Assembly: GCA_038106145.1 (NCBI GenBank)
Contig: JAYODD010000016.1
Span: forward strand, 1 to 59,816
Source: JBFJKD01 sp038106145
Lineage (GTDB): Bacteria > Pseudomonadota > Gammaproteobacteria > Pseudomonadales > Porticoccaceae
Direction: 5' to 3'
DNA length: 59,816 nucleotides
In this document: one piece after another, positions 9,306 to 17,657 of the stretch
Layout: the number at the start of each line of letters is the position of its first letter
How positions within the stretch are numbered: position 1 is the stretch's first letter
The notes under the pieces: generated by a model
The model's input: the letters and a program-made list of their open reading frames with translations, nothing else
What the model was told of the DNA's origin: nothing
Databases searched by the model: none
Position numbers and translations under genes: made by a program

Positions 9306-9372
9306 TCCTGCACCTATGTTTCGTGCCGAGTCTATCTATATTTCGTTTACCCATAAATCTTTGCCATAGCAT

Positions 9373-9615
9373 TTATTCAATAACCTTAAAATATTTTTCA
9401 TCCGGCAATATCCACCTGTAACCACTCTCTTCAAATTTTATACATGCCGTTTTTATCCCTCCTCTTATTCGTATAGCGGTCACAACACCTTCTCCATATA
9501 CTCGATGCTTGACTTCGACTCGCGGTTTAAACTTGTCATCAGGTCGTATCAAATAAGCCACTCCGCCACGAACTATTTCTCCATCGTACTCTCGCCACGC
9601 CATTCGAACACCCAT
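9373..9615 (-). CDS. Small stand-alone Tudor-like (UvrD C-terminal type) protein
   Basis: An 80-residue protein between the WYL regulator and cas3, on the same strand. Its second half (VKHRVYGEGVVTAIRIRGG, then ACIKFEESGYRWIL) closely follows the pattern of the Tudor-like domain at the C-terminus of UvrD/PcrA (H-x-x-F/Y-G-E-G-x-V, then V-x-F-x-x-x-G-x-K/R-W-L). In UvrD/PcrA that domain contacts RNA polymerase or nucleic acid. Here it stands alone, with no helicase. The start is uncertain: ATG at 9615 or 9603, or TTG at 9621, none with a clear Shine-Dalgarno. The function in this locus is unknown; a link to CRISPR regulation is inference from position only. Confidence 0.7.
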   Translation of the reverse strand: MGVRMAWREYDGEIVRGGVAYLIRPDDKFKPRVEVKHRVYGEGVVTAIRIRGGIKTACIKFEESGYRWILPDEKYFKVIE

Positions 9616-9670
9616 CAGCAATCACAAATAATACCGCTCTGATCATAGCGTTCCGCCTAGACAAAACCTG

Positions 9671-10639
9671 TCATGTCTGTTTGTACAGTGAAAGTGAATC
9701 CTCCAGGCGCTTTTGCAGTGCCTTGCGCAGGCTGGCGGGCTTAAGCACTTCGACATAGGGCAGATGACGGAGGATGTCGCGGAGCAGCTCGCGTTCATCG
9801 CTGTAGGGGAAGGATAGGTGGTAGTATTCCCCTTGCCAGCTACCCTGTTGTTCGGGATGCCAGCGCTGACGGGAGATTTCCAGGGCTACGGGTGGCAGAA
9901 AACGCAGTTGTGCGCGCTGCCTGGCGGTGCCGGCAAAGATGCCGTAACCACTTGTAAAATGTTGGGCAAGTTGGAGTGTTTCTATTTCTGTTGCCGGTTT
10001 TTGCAACAACTCAACGTTTTCCATTCGGGCCAGTGCGAAGGTGCGTAACGCTGTGCGCGTGTGGCACCAAGCATCGAGGTACCAGTTGTCACGGTAGTAG
10101 ACCAGGGTTTGAGGACTAAGCGAGCGCCGGGAGCGCTTACCGGTGTAATCGCTGTAATCCAGACTCAGTTGTCGTCGCCCCAGCAGGGCCTCTCCCACTC
10201 GCATAAAAATTGAGGAGTCGATCTGACTATGGGCGAGAGGCAAGACTTTAATGTGCTTGGCTAGGTCTCCAGTATCGAGACCGCGGGCATTGAGGTTTTT
10301 TGCCAGTAGTTTGTCGACAGCTTTAAGTTCGCGAGCCAGGAGGCTGTTACCCAGATTTTCGAACATACCCAGTAACAGCACCATGGATTGCAATTCACTG
10401 GCGGAAAGCCACAAACCGGGTAACTCGAATATTGTGTGCTCGTCGCCAGCATAACGGTAGCCGTGCTCCCCATGAATGTACTCAATCGGGGCGTTCAGTT
10501 GATCGCGCATCAATTCGATGGTGCGGCTGACAGTTTTGGCGGAGCACTCCAGCTGCGCGGCGAGTTGAGAGAGACTCAAGCCACGACGGTGGTTATTGAA
10601 TATACGGTGCAGTGAAAGGATACGGTCGAACTTGTCCAT
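9671..10639 (-). CDS. HTH-WYL domain transcriptional regulator
   Basis: A 322-residue regulator with an N-terminal winged helix (residues about 1-60; LSQLAAQLECSAKTVSRTIELM) and a WYL ligand-sensing domain (about 145-225; LSLDYSDYTG, VYYRDNWYLDAWCH, TFALARMENVELL). A WCX-type C-terminal extension follows (LRDILRHLPYVEVLKP). Regulators of this family often accompany CRISPR-Cas and other defence loci and can respond to nucleic acid ligands. It is the first gene of the co-directional cas cluster. Whether it represses or activates cas genes cannot be told from the sequence. Confidence 0.9.
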   Translation of the reverse strand: MDKFDRILSLHRIFNNHRRGLSLSQLAAQLECSAKTVSRTIELMRDQLNAPIEYIHGEHGYRYAGDEHTIFELPGLWLSASELQSMVLLLGMFENLGNSLLARELKAVDKLLAKNLNARGLDTGDLAKHIKVLPLAHSQIDSSIFMRVGEALLGRRQLSLDYSDYTGKRSRRSLSPQTLVYYRDNWYLDAWCHTRTALRTFALARMENVELLQKPATEIETLQLAQHFTSGYGIFAGTARQRAQLRFLPPVALEISRQRWHPEQQGSWQGEYYHLSFPYSDERELLRDILRHLPYVEVLKPASLRKALQKRLEDSLSLYKQT

Positions 10640-10643
10640 GTTC

Positions 10644-10667
10644 TTTTCCGGGATTTATTTTCGGGAA
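10644..10667 (-). promoter_or_regulatory. Direct repeat just upstream of the WYL regulator start
   Basis: Two near-identical decamers on the plus strand, TTTTCCGGGA (10644-10653) and TTTTCGGGAA (10658-10667), lie 5-28 bp before the ATG of the WYL regulator. Such a position suits an autoregulatory operator, but there is no independent evidence. Confidence 0.2.
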
Positions 10668-10838
10668 CCCCTTTGTGAATTCTACCGCGCATCCGCCGCG
10701 CGCAAAAGCGCGTTAGATGTGTCGTTATGTCGAAGGCCACTCCTGTTTTCGATACTCCTGTTCCCGCTATAACAGCAGTATCCTGCTATCCGACCCCTCC
10801 CATTTTTTGAGAGGGACTGCGTACCCGCACCGACGCGT

Positions 10839-11765
10839 TCAGGGTGTGTCGCCAAAAAACCGCTGAATACTCGAAAAATCCAGGTCAGTATTATCTTTAT
10901 CGCCTGCGTTTGCATAGAGATTGTATAGATTATTGGCCAGTGCACCCATGGGGGTTGCAGACTTGCTGGCGAGGGCCGCTTCCATGGCCAGGCCCAGGTC
11001 TTTCTGCATGAGTTTAACCATAAACCCACCGCTGTAGTTGCGGCTGGCGGGGACGCCTTCCATGACGCCGGGGTAAGGGTTGTACTTTTCCAGCGACCAG
11101 TTGCAGCCGGAGCTTTTGAGCATAATCTCCGACAGGGTTTTGGGATCGAGGCCGTTATTGACGCCCAGTTGCAGGGCTTCGGCGGTGCCGATCATATGCA
11201 CGGCGAGCAGCATGTTGTTGCAAGCCTTGGCGACCTGCCCCGCGCCGCTCGGCCCGGCGTGAAAGATATTGGCACCCATATGCTTGAGCACTTCTTTGGC
11301 GGCTTCCACATCGGCGGCTTCACCGCCGCACATAAAGGCCAGGGTACCCGCTGCTGCGCCCGCGACACCGCCCGACACGGGCGCGTCGATGGCGCGAATG
11401 TTGCGCTTTCTGGCTTCCGCGCCGATCCGCCGCGAGCTGGAGGCGGCCACGGTGGAACAATCGATCAGCACGGCGGACGACTCCACCAGATCGAGCAGGC
11501 CAGCGCCGTCGATATACAAAGCTTCGGCAATAGCCCCGTTGGGTAACATAGTCACAACAAAATCCGCGCCTGCAACCGCGTCTTTTTCACTGCTGGCCGC
11601 GCTGCAACCGTCGGCCACGGCTTTTTCCACGGAGGCGGGCACCAGATCGAACGCGCTGACGGAAAAACCCGCCTTGACCAGATTGGCGGCCATGGGCCCA
11701 CCCATATTTCCCAATCCAAAAAATGCCACTTTCTTTGCCACTTTCTTTACCATAACCTTTGCCAT
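10839..11765 (-). CDS. mmsB: 3-hydroxyisobutyrate dehydrogenase
   Basis: A 308-residue NAD-dependent dehydrogenase that oxidises 3-hydroxyisobutyrate to methylmalonate semialdehyde in valine breakdown. It shows the Rossmann motif GLGNMGGPMA, the substrate-binding DAPVSGGVAGA, and the catalytic-lysine segment GQVAKACNNMLL. The ATG at 11765 has an AGGA Shine-Dalgarno. The longer reading to 11831 overlaps the upstream hydrolase and adds residues unlike the family. A lysine-rich MVKKVAKK insert precedes the Rossmann fold. It is the last gene of the mmsA operon, 37 bp after the hydrolase stop. Confidence 0.95.
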   Translation of the reverse strand: MAKVMVKKVAKKVAFFGLGNMGGPMAANLVKAGFSVSAFDLVPASVEKAVADGCSAASSEKDAVAGADFVVTMLPNGAIAEALYIDGAGLLDLVESSAVLIDCSTVAASSSRRIGAEARKRNIRAIDAPVSGGVAGAAAGTLAFMCGGEAADVEAAKEVLKHMGANIFHAGPSGAGQVAKACNNMLLAVHMIGTAEALQLGVNNGLDPKTLSEIMLKSSGCNWSLEKYNPYPGVMEGVPASRNYSGGFMVKLMQKDLGLAMEAALASKSATPMGALANNLYNLYANAGDKDNTDLDFSSIQRFFGDTP

Positions 11766-11802
11766 GATGGTTTCCTTTGCGTGGTGCTGCGAGCAGTGCG
11801 CG

Positions 11803-12936
11803 TTACAAGTCGGCCAGGGGATGTGCGCCATCTGCCCAGGGCGGGGTTAAATACTGCTGGCGAATTTCATCGGTTAATTCCGCAAGCGTAGGCGGCTGAA
11901 AATGCGGCGTATTGTCTTTTTCAATGATCTGCGCGCGCACTCCTTCGCGGAAGACCCCGTATTTCGAACAATTGAGAGTTGCCACCAGTTCCAGTTGCAG
12001 CGCCTCGCGCAGGGACAGATCCCGGCCGCGACGATTTAATTCCCAAGCCAGGAATATCGACACCGGGCAGCCTTTTTTGTGGGTTGCCACCGCGCGACTC
12101 AACCATTTATCGTCGCCGCTGTAGGCGCAAATGGCGGCGGATATTTCTTCCACGCTGGCGCCGGAGGTGACCTGCGCAATCCAGGCGGCGTGGGGTTCCA
12201 ATTGCGCGGCCGGCAATAACCCCCGGTGCTGCGCCTGAAGTTGCTCCAGGGTGGCACGAATTTTTTCGCGATTATCCTCAGCGCTGTCGCCCCAGGAAAG
12301 CGTACTCAGGGCATCGAGCATGGCGGCTTTTTCACCGTGGGGGATAAATATATCCGCCAGCCCTATATAGATGGCGTCGGTAGCGTTAATTTGTGCGCCG
12401 GTCAGGCCCAGAAACAGGCCGGTGTTATCGCGGGTCTGGTTGAGAAACCAGGTGCCGCCCACATCGGGCACCAGGCCAATGCCAATTTCCGGCATGGCGA
12501 TGCGGGTATTTTCGGTGACGACGCGAAAGTCGCCTCCTTCGAACACCCCCATGCCCCCGCCCATCACAAAACCGTTGCCCCAGGTAATGACGGGCTTGGG
12601 AAAATTGTGCAGCCGGTAGTCGAGACGATATTCCCGGGAGAAAAAATCGCTGGCGTAGGCGTTGTGGTTGGTGCCGCACTCCACCATGGATTCGTAGAGC
12701 ATGCGAATATCGCCACCGGCCGCGAAGGCGCGATCGCCGGCGCTGTCGATCAGCACGCAAACGATGCTGTCGTCGGCTTCCCAGTTATCCGCCTCGGCAC
12801 TGATCAGGTCGACCATTTCCAGGCTGAGGGAATTGAGAGATTTTTCCGCGTTGAGGGTGGCAATAGCAATTTTTTTTCCGCCGCCGCAATCCTTCAGACT
12901 GAACAGTACGGGGCTTTCCAGGGCGATATCAGACAC
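11803..12936 (-). CDS. 3-hydroxyisobutyryl-CoA hydrolase (HIBCH type)
   Basis: A 377-residue crotonase-fold protein. The motifs AFAAGGDIRMLYE, GFVMGGGMGVFEGGDFR and MPEIGIGLVPDVGGTWFL, and the length near human HIBCH (about 386), mark it as the CoA hydrolase that releases 3-hydroxyisobutyrate rather than a simple enoyl-CoA hydratase (about 260 residues). It catalyses the step between the hydratase upstream and mmsB downstream in this operon, so the context fits the assignment. Catalytic glutamate in MPEIGIG is present. Confidence 0.92.
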   Translation of the reverse strand: MSDIALESPVLFSLKDCGGGKKIAIATLNAEKSLNSLSLEMVDLISAEADNWEADDSIVCVLIDSAGDRAFAAGGDIRMLYESMVECGTNHNAYASDFFSREYRLDYRLHNFPKPVITWGNGFVMGGGMGVFEGGDFRVVTENTRIAMPEIGIGLVPDVGGTWFLNQTRDNTGLFLGLTGAQINATDAIYIGLADIFIPHGEKAAMLDALSTLSWGDSAEDNREKIRATLEQLQAQHRGLLPAAQLEPHAAWIAQVTSGASVEEISAAICAYSGDDKWLSRAVATHKKGCPVSIFLAWELNRRGRDLSLREALQLELVATLNCSKYGVFREGVRAQIIEKDNTPHFQPPTLAELTDEIRQQYLTPPWADGAHPLADL

Positions 12937-12980
12937 GCGTTACTCCAGCGCAAAGTTAAGTCGGGGCGTTAGTCGGCAGC

Positions 12981-13757
12981 TCAGCCATTTTTCCACTCGG
13001 GTTTGCGTTTTTCCACAAACGCGGCCACGCCTTCTTTCTGATCCTGGGAGCCCCACAGGTCCATAAACGCATCCCGTTCGAACTTGAAACCGCTGTTGAG
13101 CGGACGTTCGCGGGACGACATGGTCAGGGCCTTACAAATACGCACGGAAGTAGGGCTCTGGTTTTCTACCTTGGCCGCCAGTTCCAGGGCTTTTTCCAGT
13201 GCCTTGCCGGTGGGCACCACTTCCTGCACCAGGCCGATCTGTTCCGCTTTGGCGGCCTTGACGCGCTCGCCGAGCAGAATCATGCGCTTGGCCCAACCTT
13301 CGCCAATTAACCAGGGCAGATGTTGCGTGCCCAGACCACCGGGCAATAACCCAACCGTACATTCCGGCAGCGCCATTTGTGCCTGCTCTTCGGCAATACG
13401 AATATCGCAGGCCAGCGCGCACTCGAGACCGCCGCCCATGGCAAAGCCGGTAATGGCGGCGATGGATACCCCCTGATAATTAGCCAGCGCTTCATAAGCG
13501 GTGCCAAAGGCTTTGATAAAGTCGAACGCCGCACCGCTGTCGTCGTGATTAAAGCGGGTCAGGTCGGCACCGGCGCTAAAAAATTTCTCGCTGTCGCTGG
13601 CCAGAATCAGGGCGAAGTTTTCTTTGTCCCCGTTGAGTTCGGTAACGACCTGTTCGAGGTAGGCAAGGCTCTCCGGCGTCCAGGTGTTGGCCGGTGGATT
13701 GTTCATGGTGAGAATAGCCGTGCGGCCACGTTTTTCTACTTTCAATAACTCGGTCAT
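12981..13757 (-). CDS. Enoyl-CoA hydratase (methacrylyl-CoA step)
   Basis: A 258-residue crotonase. The oxyanion-hole sequences KFFSAGADL and GFAMGGGLECALACD are present, and the two catalytic glutamates are Glu112 and Glu132 (MALPECTVGLLPG). Length is standard. It lies between the acyl-CoA dehydrogenase and the HIBCH-type hydrolase, so the likely substrate is methacrylyl-CoA, hydrated to 3-hydroxyisobutyryl-CoA. The substrate assignment is inferred from the operon; the enzyme class is clear. Confidence 0.92.
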   Translation of the reverse strand: MTELLKVEKRGRTAILTMNNPPANTWTPESLAYLEQVVTELNGDKENFALILASDSEKFFSAGADLTRFNHDDSGAAFDFIKAFGTAYEALANYQGVSIAAITGFAMGGGLECALACDIRIAEEQAQMALPECTVGLLPGGLGTQHLPWLIGEGWAKRMILLGERVKAAKAEQIGLVQEVVPTGKALEKALELAAKVENQSPTSVRICKALTMSSRERPLNSGFKFERDAFMDLWGSQDQKEGVAAFVEKRKPEWKNG

Positions 13758-13812
13758 GCAAATTCCCTCGTCAATAGCTTGCTTATCAGTCGTTGATTGA
13801 CCACTGGTCCGC

Positions 13813-14994
13813 TTAGCGAATAGCCCCGGTGGCCCCTTCTTCCAGAATCCGACGCGCCACTATCACCCGCATAATTTCGTTGGTGCCTTCCAGGATCTGG
13901 TGTACCCGCGCATCACGCAAAAAGCGTTCGATGGGATACTCTCGCAGGTAGCCATACCCGCCGTGTAGTTGCAGTGCCTCGTTGCATACCTGAAAACCGA
14001 TGTCCGTGGCAAAGCGTTTGGCCATGGCGCAGTAGGTGGTTTTGTCGGGATCGTTGTCGTCCAGCTTGCTGGCGGCAAGGCGCACCATCTGCCGTGCGGC
14101 CACCAGTTCGGTGACCATATCCGCGAGCTTGAATTGCAGGGCCTGAAAACTGGCCAGCGGCTTATCGAATTGTTTGCGCTCGAGAAGATATTGCTGGGCG
14201 TGGGTCAAGGTCGCCTGGGCCGCACCGATGGAACAGGCGGCGATATTAATGCGCCCGCCGTCCAGCCCCTGCATGGCGATTTTAAAACCGTCCCCTTCCT
14301 CACCCAGCCGATAGCGGGCGGGAACGCGCACCCATTCAAAGGTAATGGTGCGGGTCGGCTGACTGTTCCAGCCCATCTTGGTTTCATTTTTACCGTAACT
14401 GATGCCGGGTAAATCAGCCGCTACCGCGAAGGCAGTGATCCCCGCAGCGCCGGATTCCTGACTGCCGGTGCGGGTCATCAGCACCAGCACATCGGTAGCG
14501 CCGGCGCCGCTGATAAATGTTTTACCCCCGTCGATAATATAGTCGTCGCCATCGCGCACGGCTTTGGTGCGAATCGCCGCCGCGTCGCTGCCCGCATTAG
14601 GTTCGGTCAGGCAATAGGACGCCAGTTTTTCGCCAGTCACCAGTTGCGTACAAAACTCTTTGTGTACCTCTGGTGTGCCCCAGGTGCAGGCCATCCAGGT
14701 GGCCATATTGTGAATGGAAATAAATGCCGCCGTGGAACTGCAGGCGGCAGCCAGCTCCTCGAGAATAATGGCCGCATCAAGACGCGACATACCCATACCG
14801 CCAATCGCTTCGCCAGCGATTTGTTCGGGGCTATACATGCCACAAAAACCCATCGCACCCGCAGCAGCTATAGTCTCGCGGGGAAAGATTTTTTCCTCGT
14901 CCCAGCGTGCCGCCTGCGGCGCCATTTCGCCCTGAGCAAAGGCCCGCGCCGCTTCCTGGAAAGCCCGCTGTTCGTCGCTGAGATTAAAATCCAT
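13813..14994 (-). CDS. Acyl-CoA dehydrogenase, probably isobutyryl-CoA dehydrogenase
   Basis: A 393-residue FAD-dependent acyl-CoA dehydrogenase. It has the flavin-binding YCLTEPNAGSDAAAI segment, the conserved QLHGGYGYLREYPIERFLRD, and the catalytic base Glu369 (LEGTNEIMR). It lies 14 bp downstream of mmsA. In the valine pathway this position is held by isobutyryl-CoA dehydrogenase (ACAD8-like), and the length and C-terminal ARRIL motif agree. Other short branched acyl-CoAs remain possible. Confidence 0.92.
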   Translation of the reverse strand: MDFNLSDEQRAFQEAARAFAQGEMAPQAARWDEEKIFPRETIAAAGAMGFCGMYSPEQIAGEAIGGMGMSRLDAAIILEELAAACSSTAAFISIHNMATWMACTWGTPEVHKEFCTQLVTGEKLASYCLTEPNAGSDAAAIRTKAVRDGDDYIIDGGKTFISGAGATDVLVLMTRTGSQESGAAGITAFAVAADLPGISYGKNETKMGWNSQPTRTITFEWVRVPARYRLGEEGDGFKIAMQGLDGGRINIAACSIGAAQATLTHAQQYLLERKQFDKPLASFQALQFKLADMVTELVAARQMVRLAASKLDDNDPDKTTYCAMAKRFATDIGFQVCNEALQLHGGYGYLREYPIERFLRDARVHQILEGTNEIMRVIVARRILEEGATGAIR

Positions 14995-15008
14995 GAGCGC
15001 AGGGCCGC

Positions 15009-16508
15009 TTATTTGAGGCTGATGGACATGTTGGGGCCAGTGGCCACATCGTCGTCAAACCAGCGCGCGGTAATGGTTTTGGTCTCGGTATAGAAGCGCA
15101 CCGCCTGTTTGCCATAAGCGTGCAGGTCGCCGTGGAAAGAACCGCGCCAGCCGGTAAAGGAGAAGAACGGCAGGGGCACGGGAATCGGCACGTTGATGCC
15201 CACCTGGCCCACCAGAATTTCGTGCTGGTATTTACGGGCCGCACCGCCGGACGAGGTAAAGATGGAGGTGCCATTGCCGCGAAAATCTTCGTTGATGGCG
15301 GCAATCGCGGCGTCCAGGGTCGGCTCGTTGAGCAGGCACAGCACCGGGCCGAAAACCTCGTCTTTATAGATACTCATATCCCGGGTGACGTTGCTGAAGA
15401 TGGTGGGCCCAATCCAGTTGCCGTCGGGATAACCTTCCACCTCGCAGTTGCTGCCGTCGAGGAGACAGGTGGCACCCTCCTCTTTGGCCCTGGCGATAGC
15501 CACCGTTATTTTCTCTTTTGCCGCTTTGTTGGTTTGCGGGCCGTAGGCGGCACCCTTGTCGGACCACACGCCGGGGCGGATATCCTGCGCAGCCGCCTTG
15601 ATGTCGTCAGCCCAGGCCGCAGCGTCGCCCACCAGAATCACATTGGGAATAGCCATGCAGCGCTGACCCGCCGCGCCAAACGCCGAGCCGATAATATTGT
15701 TTACTACCTGAGCTTTATTGGCGTCGGGCATCACTACCATGTGGTTATTGGCGCCGGTCATGCACTGCATGCGTTTGAGATTTTCCGTGCCCTTGCGGTA
15801 GATGTGCTTGCCCACCGGCACCGAGCCGACAAAGGAACCGGCACAAATGTCCGGGTGCTCCAGCAGATAATCCACCTGATGGGCACCGCCGTGAATCACC
15901 TGCAACACACCCTTGGGTGCGCCCGCTTCTTCGAACAGTTCCACCAGCCGGGTTGGCGTCAGAGGATCGCGCTCGGAAGGCTTGAGAATAAAGGTATTGC
16001 CACAGGCTATAGCCAGCGGGAACATCCACAGGGGAATCATGGCCGGAAAATTAAACGGGGTGATGCCCATGCACACGCCAATGGGCTGAATATAGGAATA
16101 GGTGTCGATACCACCGGCGACATTTTCCACGGTTTCGCCCATCATCAGAGTGGGAATGTTGGCCGCGTGCTCCACCACTTCAATACCGCGCCACACGTCA
16201 CCTTTCGCATCTTCAAAGGTTTTACCCAGCTCGCGGCTGATAATTTCCGCCAGTTCGTCGTGATGTTCCTTCAATAAATGCTGGTAGCGCAGCATCAGGC
16301 GCGCCCGTTGCGGAACCGGCACTTCCTTCCAGGTCTGGAAGGCCACCTTGGCCGACGCAACCGCCCGCGCCATTTCTTCGTCGGTGGCACAGGGCACTTC
16401 GGTCAACGGTTGTTGATTGGCGGGATCGACTACCCGGGTAAAGTCGCTGGTGCGGCTTTGCACCCATTCGCCGTCGATAAACAGGGGAACCTTTGCAGGA
16501 AAATTCAT
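15009..16508 (-). CDS. mmsA: Methylmalonate-semialdehyde dehydrogenase (CoA-acylating)
   Basis: A 499-residue aldehyde dehydrogenase converting methylmalonate semialdehyde to propionyl-CoA. The motifs include PFNFPAMIPLWMFPLAIACG, FVGSVPVGKHIY and the catalytic cysteine in GQRCMAIPNVILVG. The MmsA subfamily is separated from other ALDHs by its CoA dependence and the MQCMTGANNHMVVMPDA segment. The ATG at 16508 gives the usual length; the reading to 16610 adds 34 unrelated residues. It is the first gene of the valine operon, transcribed away from the SDR at 16758. Confidence 0.95.
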   Translation of the reverse strand: MNFPAKVPLFIDGEWVQSRTSDFTRVVDPANQQPLTEVPCATDEEMARAVASAKVAFQTWKEVPVPQRARLMLRYQHLLKEHHDELAEIISRELGKTFEDAKGDVWRGIEVVEHAANIPTLMMGETVENVAGGIDTYSYIQPIGVCMGITPFNFPAMIPLWMFPLAIACGNTFILKPSERDPLTPTRLVELFEEAGAPKGVLQVIHGGAHQVDYLLEHPDICAGSFVGSVPVGKHIYRKGTENLKRMQCMTGANNHMVVMPDANKAQVVNNIIGSAFGAAGQRCMAIPNVILVGDAAAWADDIKAAAQDIRPGVWSDKGAAYGPQTNKAAKEKITVAIARAKEEGATCLLDGSNCEVEGYPDGNWIGPTIFSNVTRDMSIYKDEVFGPVLCLLNEPTLDAAIAAINEDFRGNGTSIFTSSGGAARKYQHEILVGQVGINVPIPVPLPFFSFTGWRGSFHGDLHAYGKQAVRFYTETKTITARWFDDDVATGPNMSISLK

Positions 16509-16671
16509 CGCATATCTCGCTGATCTATATAAGTGGTCGGAATCAATCTGGCGCCCCGCGGCCGCGCCGCCGGACGGCCATTGTACCGCAGGTTTAAACC
16601 AGCTCAACACGACGCACCTTCGCCCATGTCCGACACGCTCACTCTCGGGTATGGAGCAGCGTCAATGCGAT

Positions 16672-16721
16672 CTGTTACGCTGCCCTGGCGACCGTAGCAA
16701 TACGGGGCAGCAACGCAACAG
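16672..16721. repeat. Imperfect inverted repeat / hairpin upstream of the SDR gene
   Basis: GCTGCCC (16679-16685) pairs with GGGCAGC (16705-16711), and an inner stem CGTA/TACG closes a GCAA (GNRA-type) loop at 16697-16700. Flanking bases extend the pairing outward (CTGTT at 16672-16676 with AACAG at 16717-16721). It lies in the 249-bp divergent region between mmsA and the SDR, ending 36 bp before the SDR start. It could be an RNA structure in the SDR leader or a large operator. Confidence 0.45.
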
Positions 16722-16757
16722 TTGTAGTGCAATAGATCGTAACGAACGGGGGCAGCG

Positions 16758-17549
16758 ATGGATTTGAATCTTAACGGTCAGGTCGCGCTGGTAACCGGCA
16801 GCCACCGCGGCACCGGGCAAATCATTGCCCAGCGTCTGGCGGAGGAAGGCGCCTGCGTGATTGCCCACGGACTCGAACCGGATAGTGCGCAACATGTGGT
16901 GGCCAACTCCGCAGTGAGTCACGGGGTGTGGGGCGATATTCTCACCGACGCAGGCGCGGAACAGGTGGTGGCGCAAGCGCTGGCGCTAACCGGCAAAGTA
17001 GACATTCTGATCAACAACTACGGGGCGGCTGGCGAAAAAAAATGGGCCACCGCCACCTCTGACGACTGGTTGCACATGTATCAGGTCAACGTCCTGTCCG
17101 CGGCGCGCATGATTCGCCTGCTGATTCCGCAAATGCGCGAACGGGGCTACGGGCGAATTATTCAACTCGGCACCATCGGTTCTACCCAGCCCAACGCCCT
17201 GCGCCCCCACTACTATGCCGCCAAGGGCGCGCTCGCCAATATCGCCGTAAGCCTCGCCAGGGAGCTGGCGGGCACCGGAGTGACCGTCAACACCGTCTCG
17301 CCAGGCTATATTCGCACACCGGAGATTGAGGCGGGATTTCGCGCCAAAGCGCAGCGAGAAGGCTGGCCGGATGACTGGCCTAGCATTGAAGCGCGTATTG
17401 TGGCGGAACGTTTTCCCAACCCGGTGGGGCGCATCGCCACCCGGGAAGAGGTCGCCGACCTGGTGTGCTTTGTGGCCAGTGGCCGCGCCGGTTTTATCAA
17501 CGGCCAGAATATCCGTATCGACGGCGGCGCAGTGGATATCGTGCAATAA
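16758..17549 (+). CDS. SDR family oxidoreductase
   Basis: A 263-residue short-chain dehydrogenase/reductase. It has the cofactor motif TGSHRGTG (residues 13-20), NN at 86-87 (LINNYGA), and the catalytic Tyr152-x-x-x-Lys156 with Ser142. The C-terminal GRAGFINGQNIRIDGG is typical of classical SDRs. The substrate is not evident. It is transcribed divergently from the valine operon and ends 108 bp before the SLC13 transporter on the same strand. NAD or NADP preference cannot be told. Confidence 0.88.
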   Translation: MDLNLNGQVALVTGSHRGTGQIIAQRLAEEGACVIAHGLEPDSAQHVVANSAVSHGVWGDILTDAGAEQVVAQALALTGKVDILINNYGAAGEKKWATATSDDWLHMYQVNVLSAARMIRLLIPQMRERGYGRIIQLGTIGSTQPNALRPHYYAAKGALANIAVSLARELAGTGVTVNTVSPGYIRTPEIEAGFRAKAQREGWPDDWPSIEARIVAERFPNPVGRIATREEVADLVCFVASGRAGFINGQNIRIDGGAVDIVQ

Positions 17550-17657
17550 AAACTCCGCTTAAGCCGACAATTATTTTCACTTCAGGGGTGCCGCTACCCG
17601 GTGGTGAAAACCCGTTCCTCGGGTATGATAACGCCTTTATTTTAGAGACATCGCCCC

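Noticed and set aside
10795..10815. Hairpin CCCTCCC / GAGAGGG downstream of mmsB considered as a terminator
   Set aside because: The stem is good, but on the minus strand it is not followed by a T run, so rho-independent termination is not supported.
10682..11029. 115-residue minus-strand open frame overlapping the end of mmsB
   Set aside because: A frame-shifted shadow of mmsB extended into the intergenic region; no family resemblance.
12226..12972. 248-residue plus-strand open frame
   Set aside because: Antisense to the HIBCH-type hydrolase, with histidine-rich composition typical of shadow frames.
15120..16277. 385-residue plus-strand open frame
   Set aside because: Antisense to mmsA, which has all family motifs; a by-product of GC-rich codon use.
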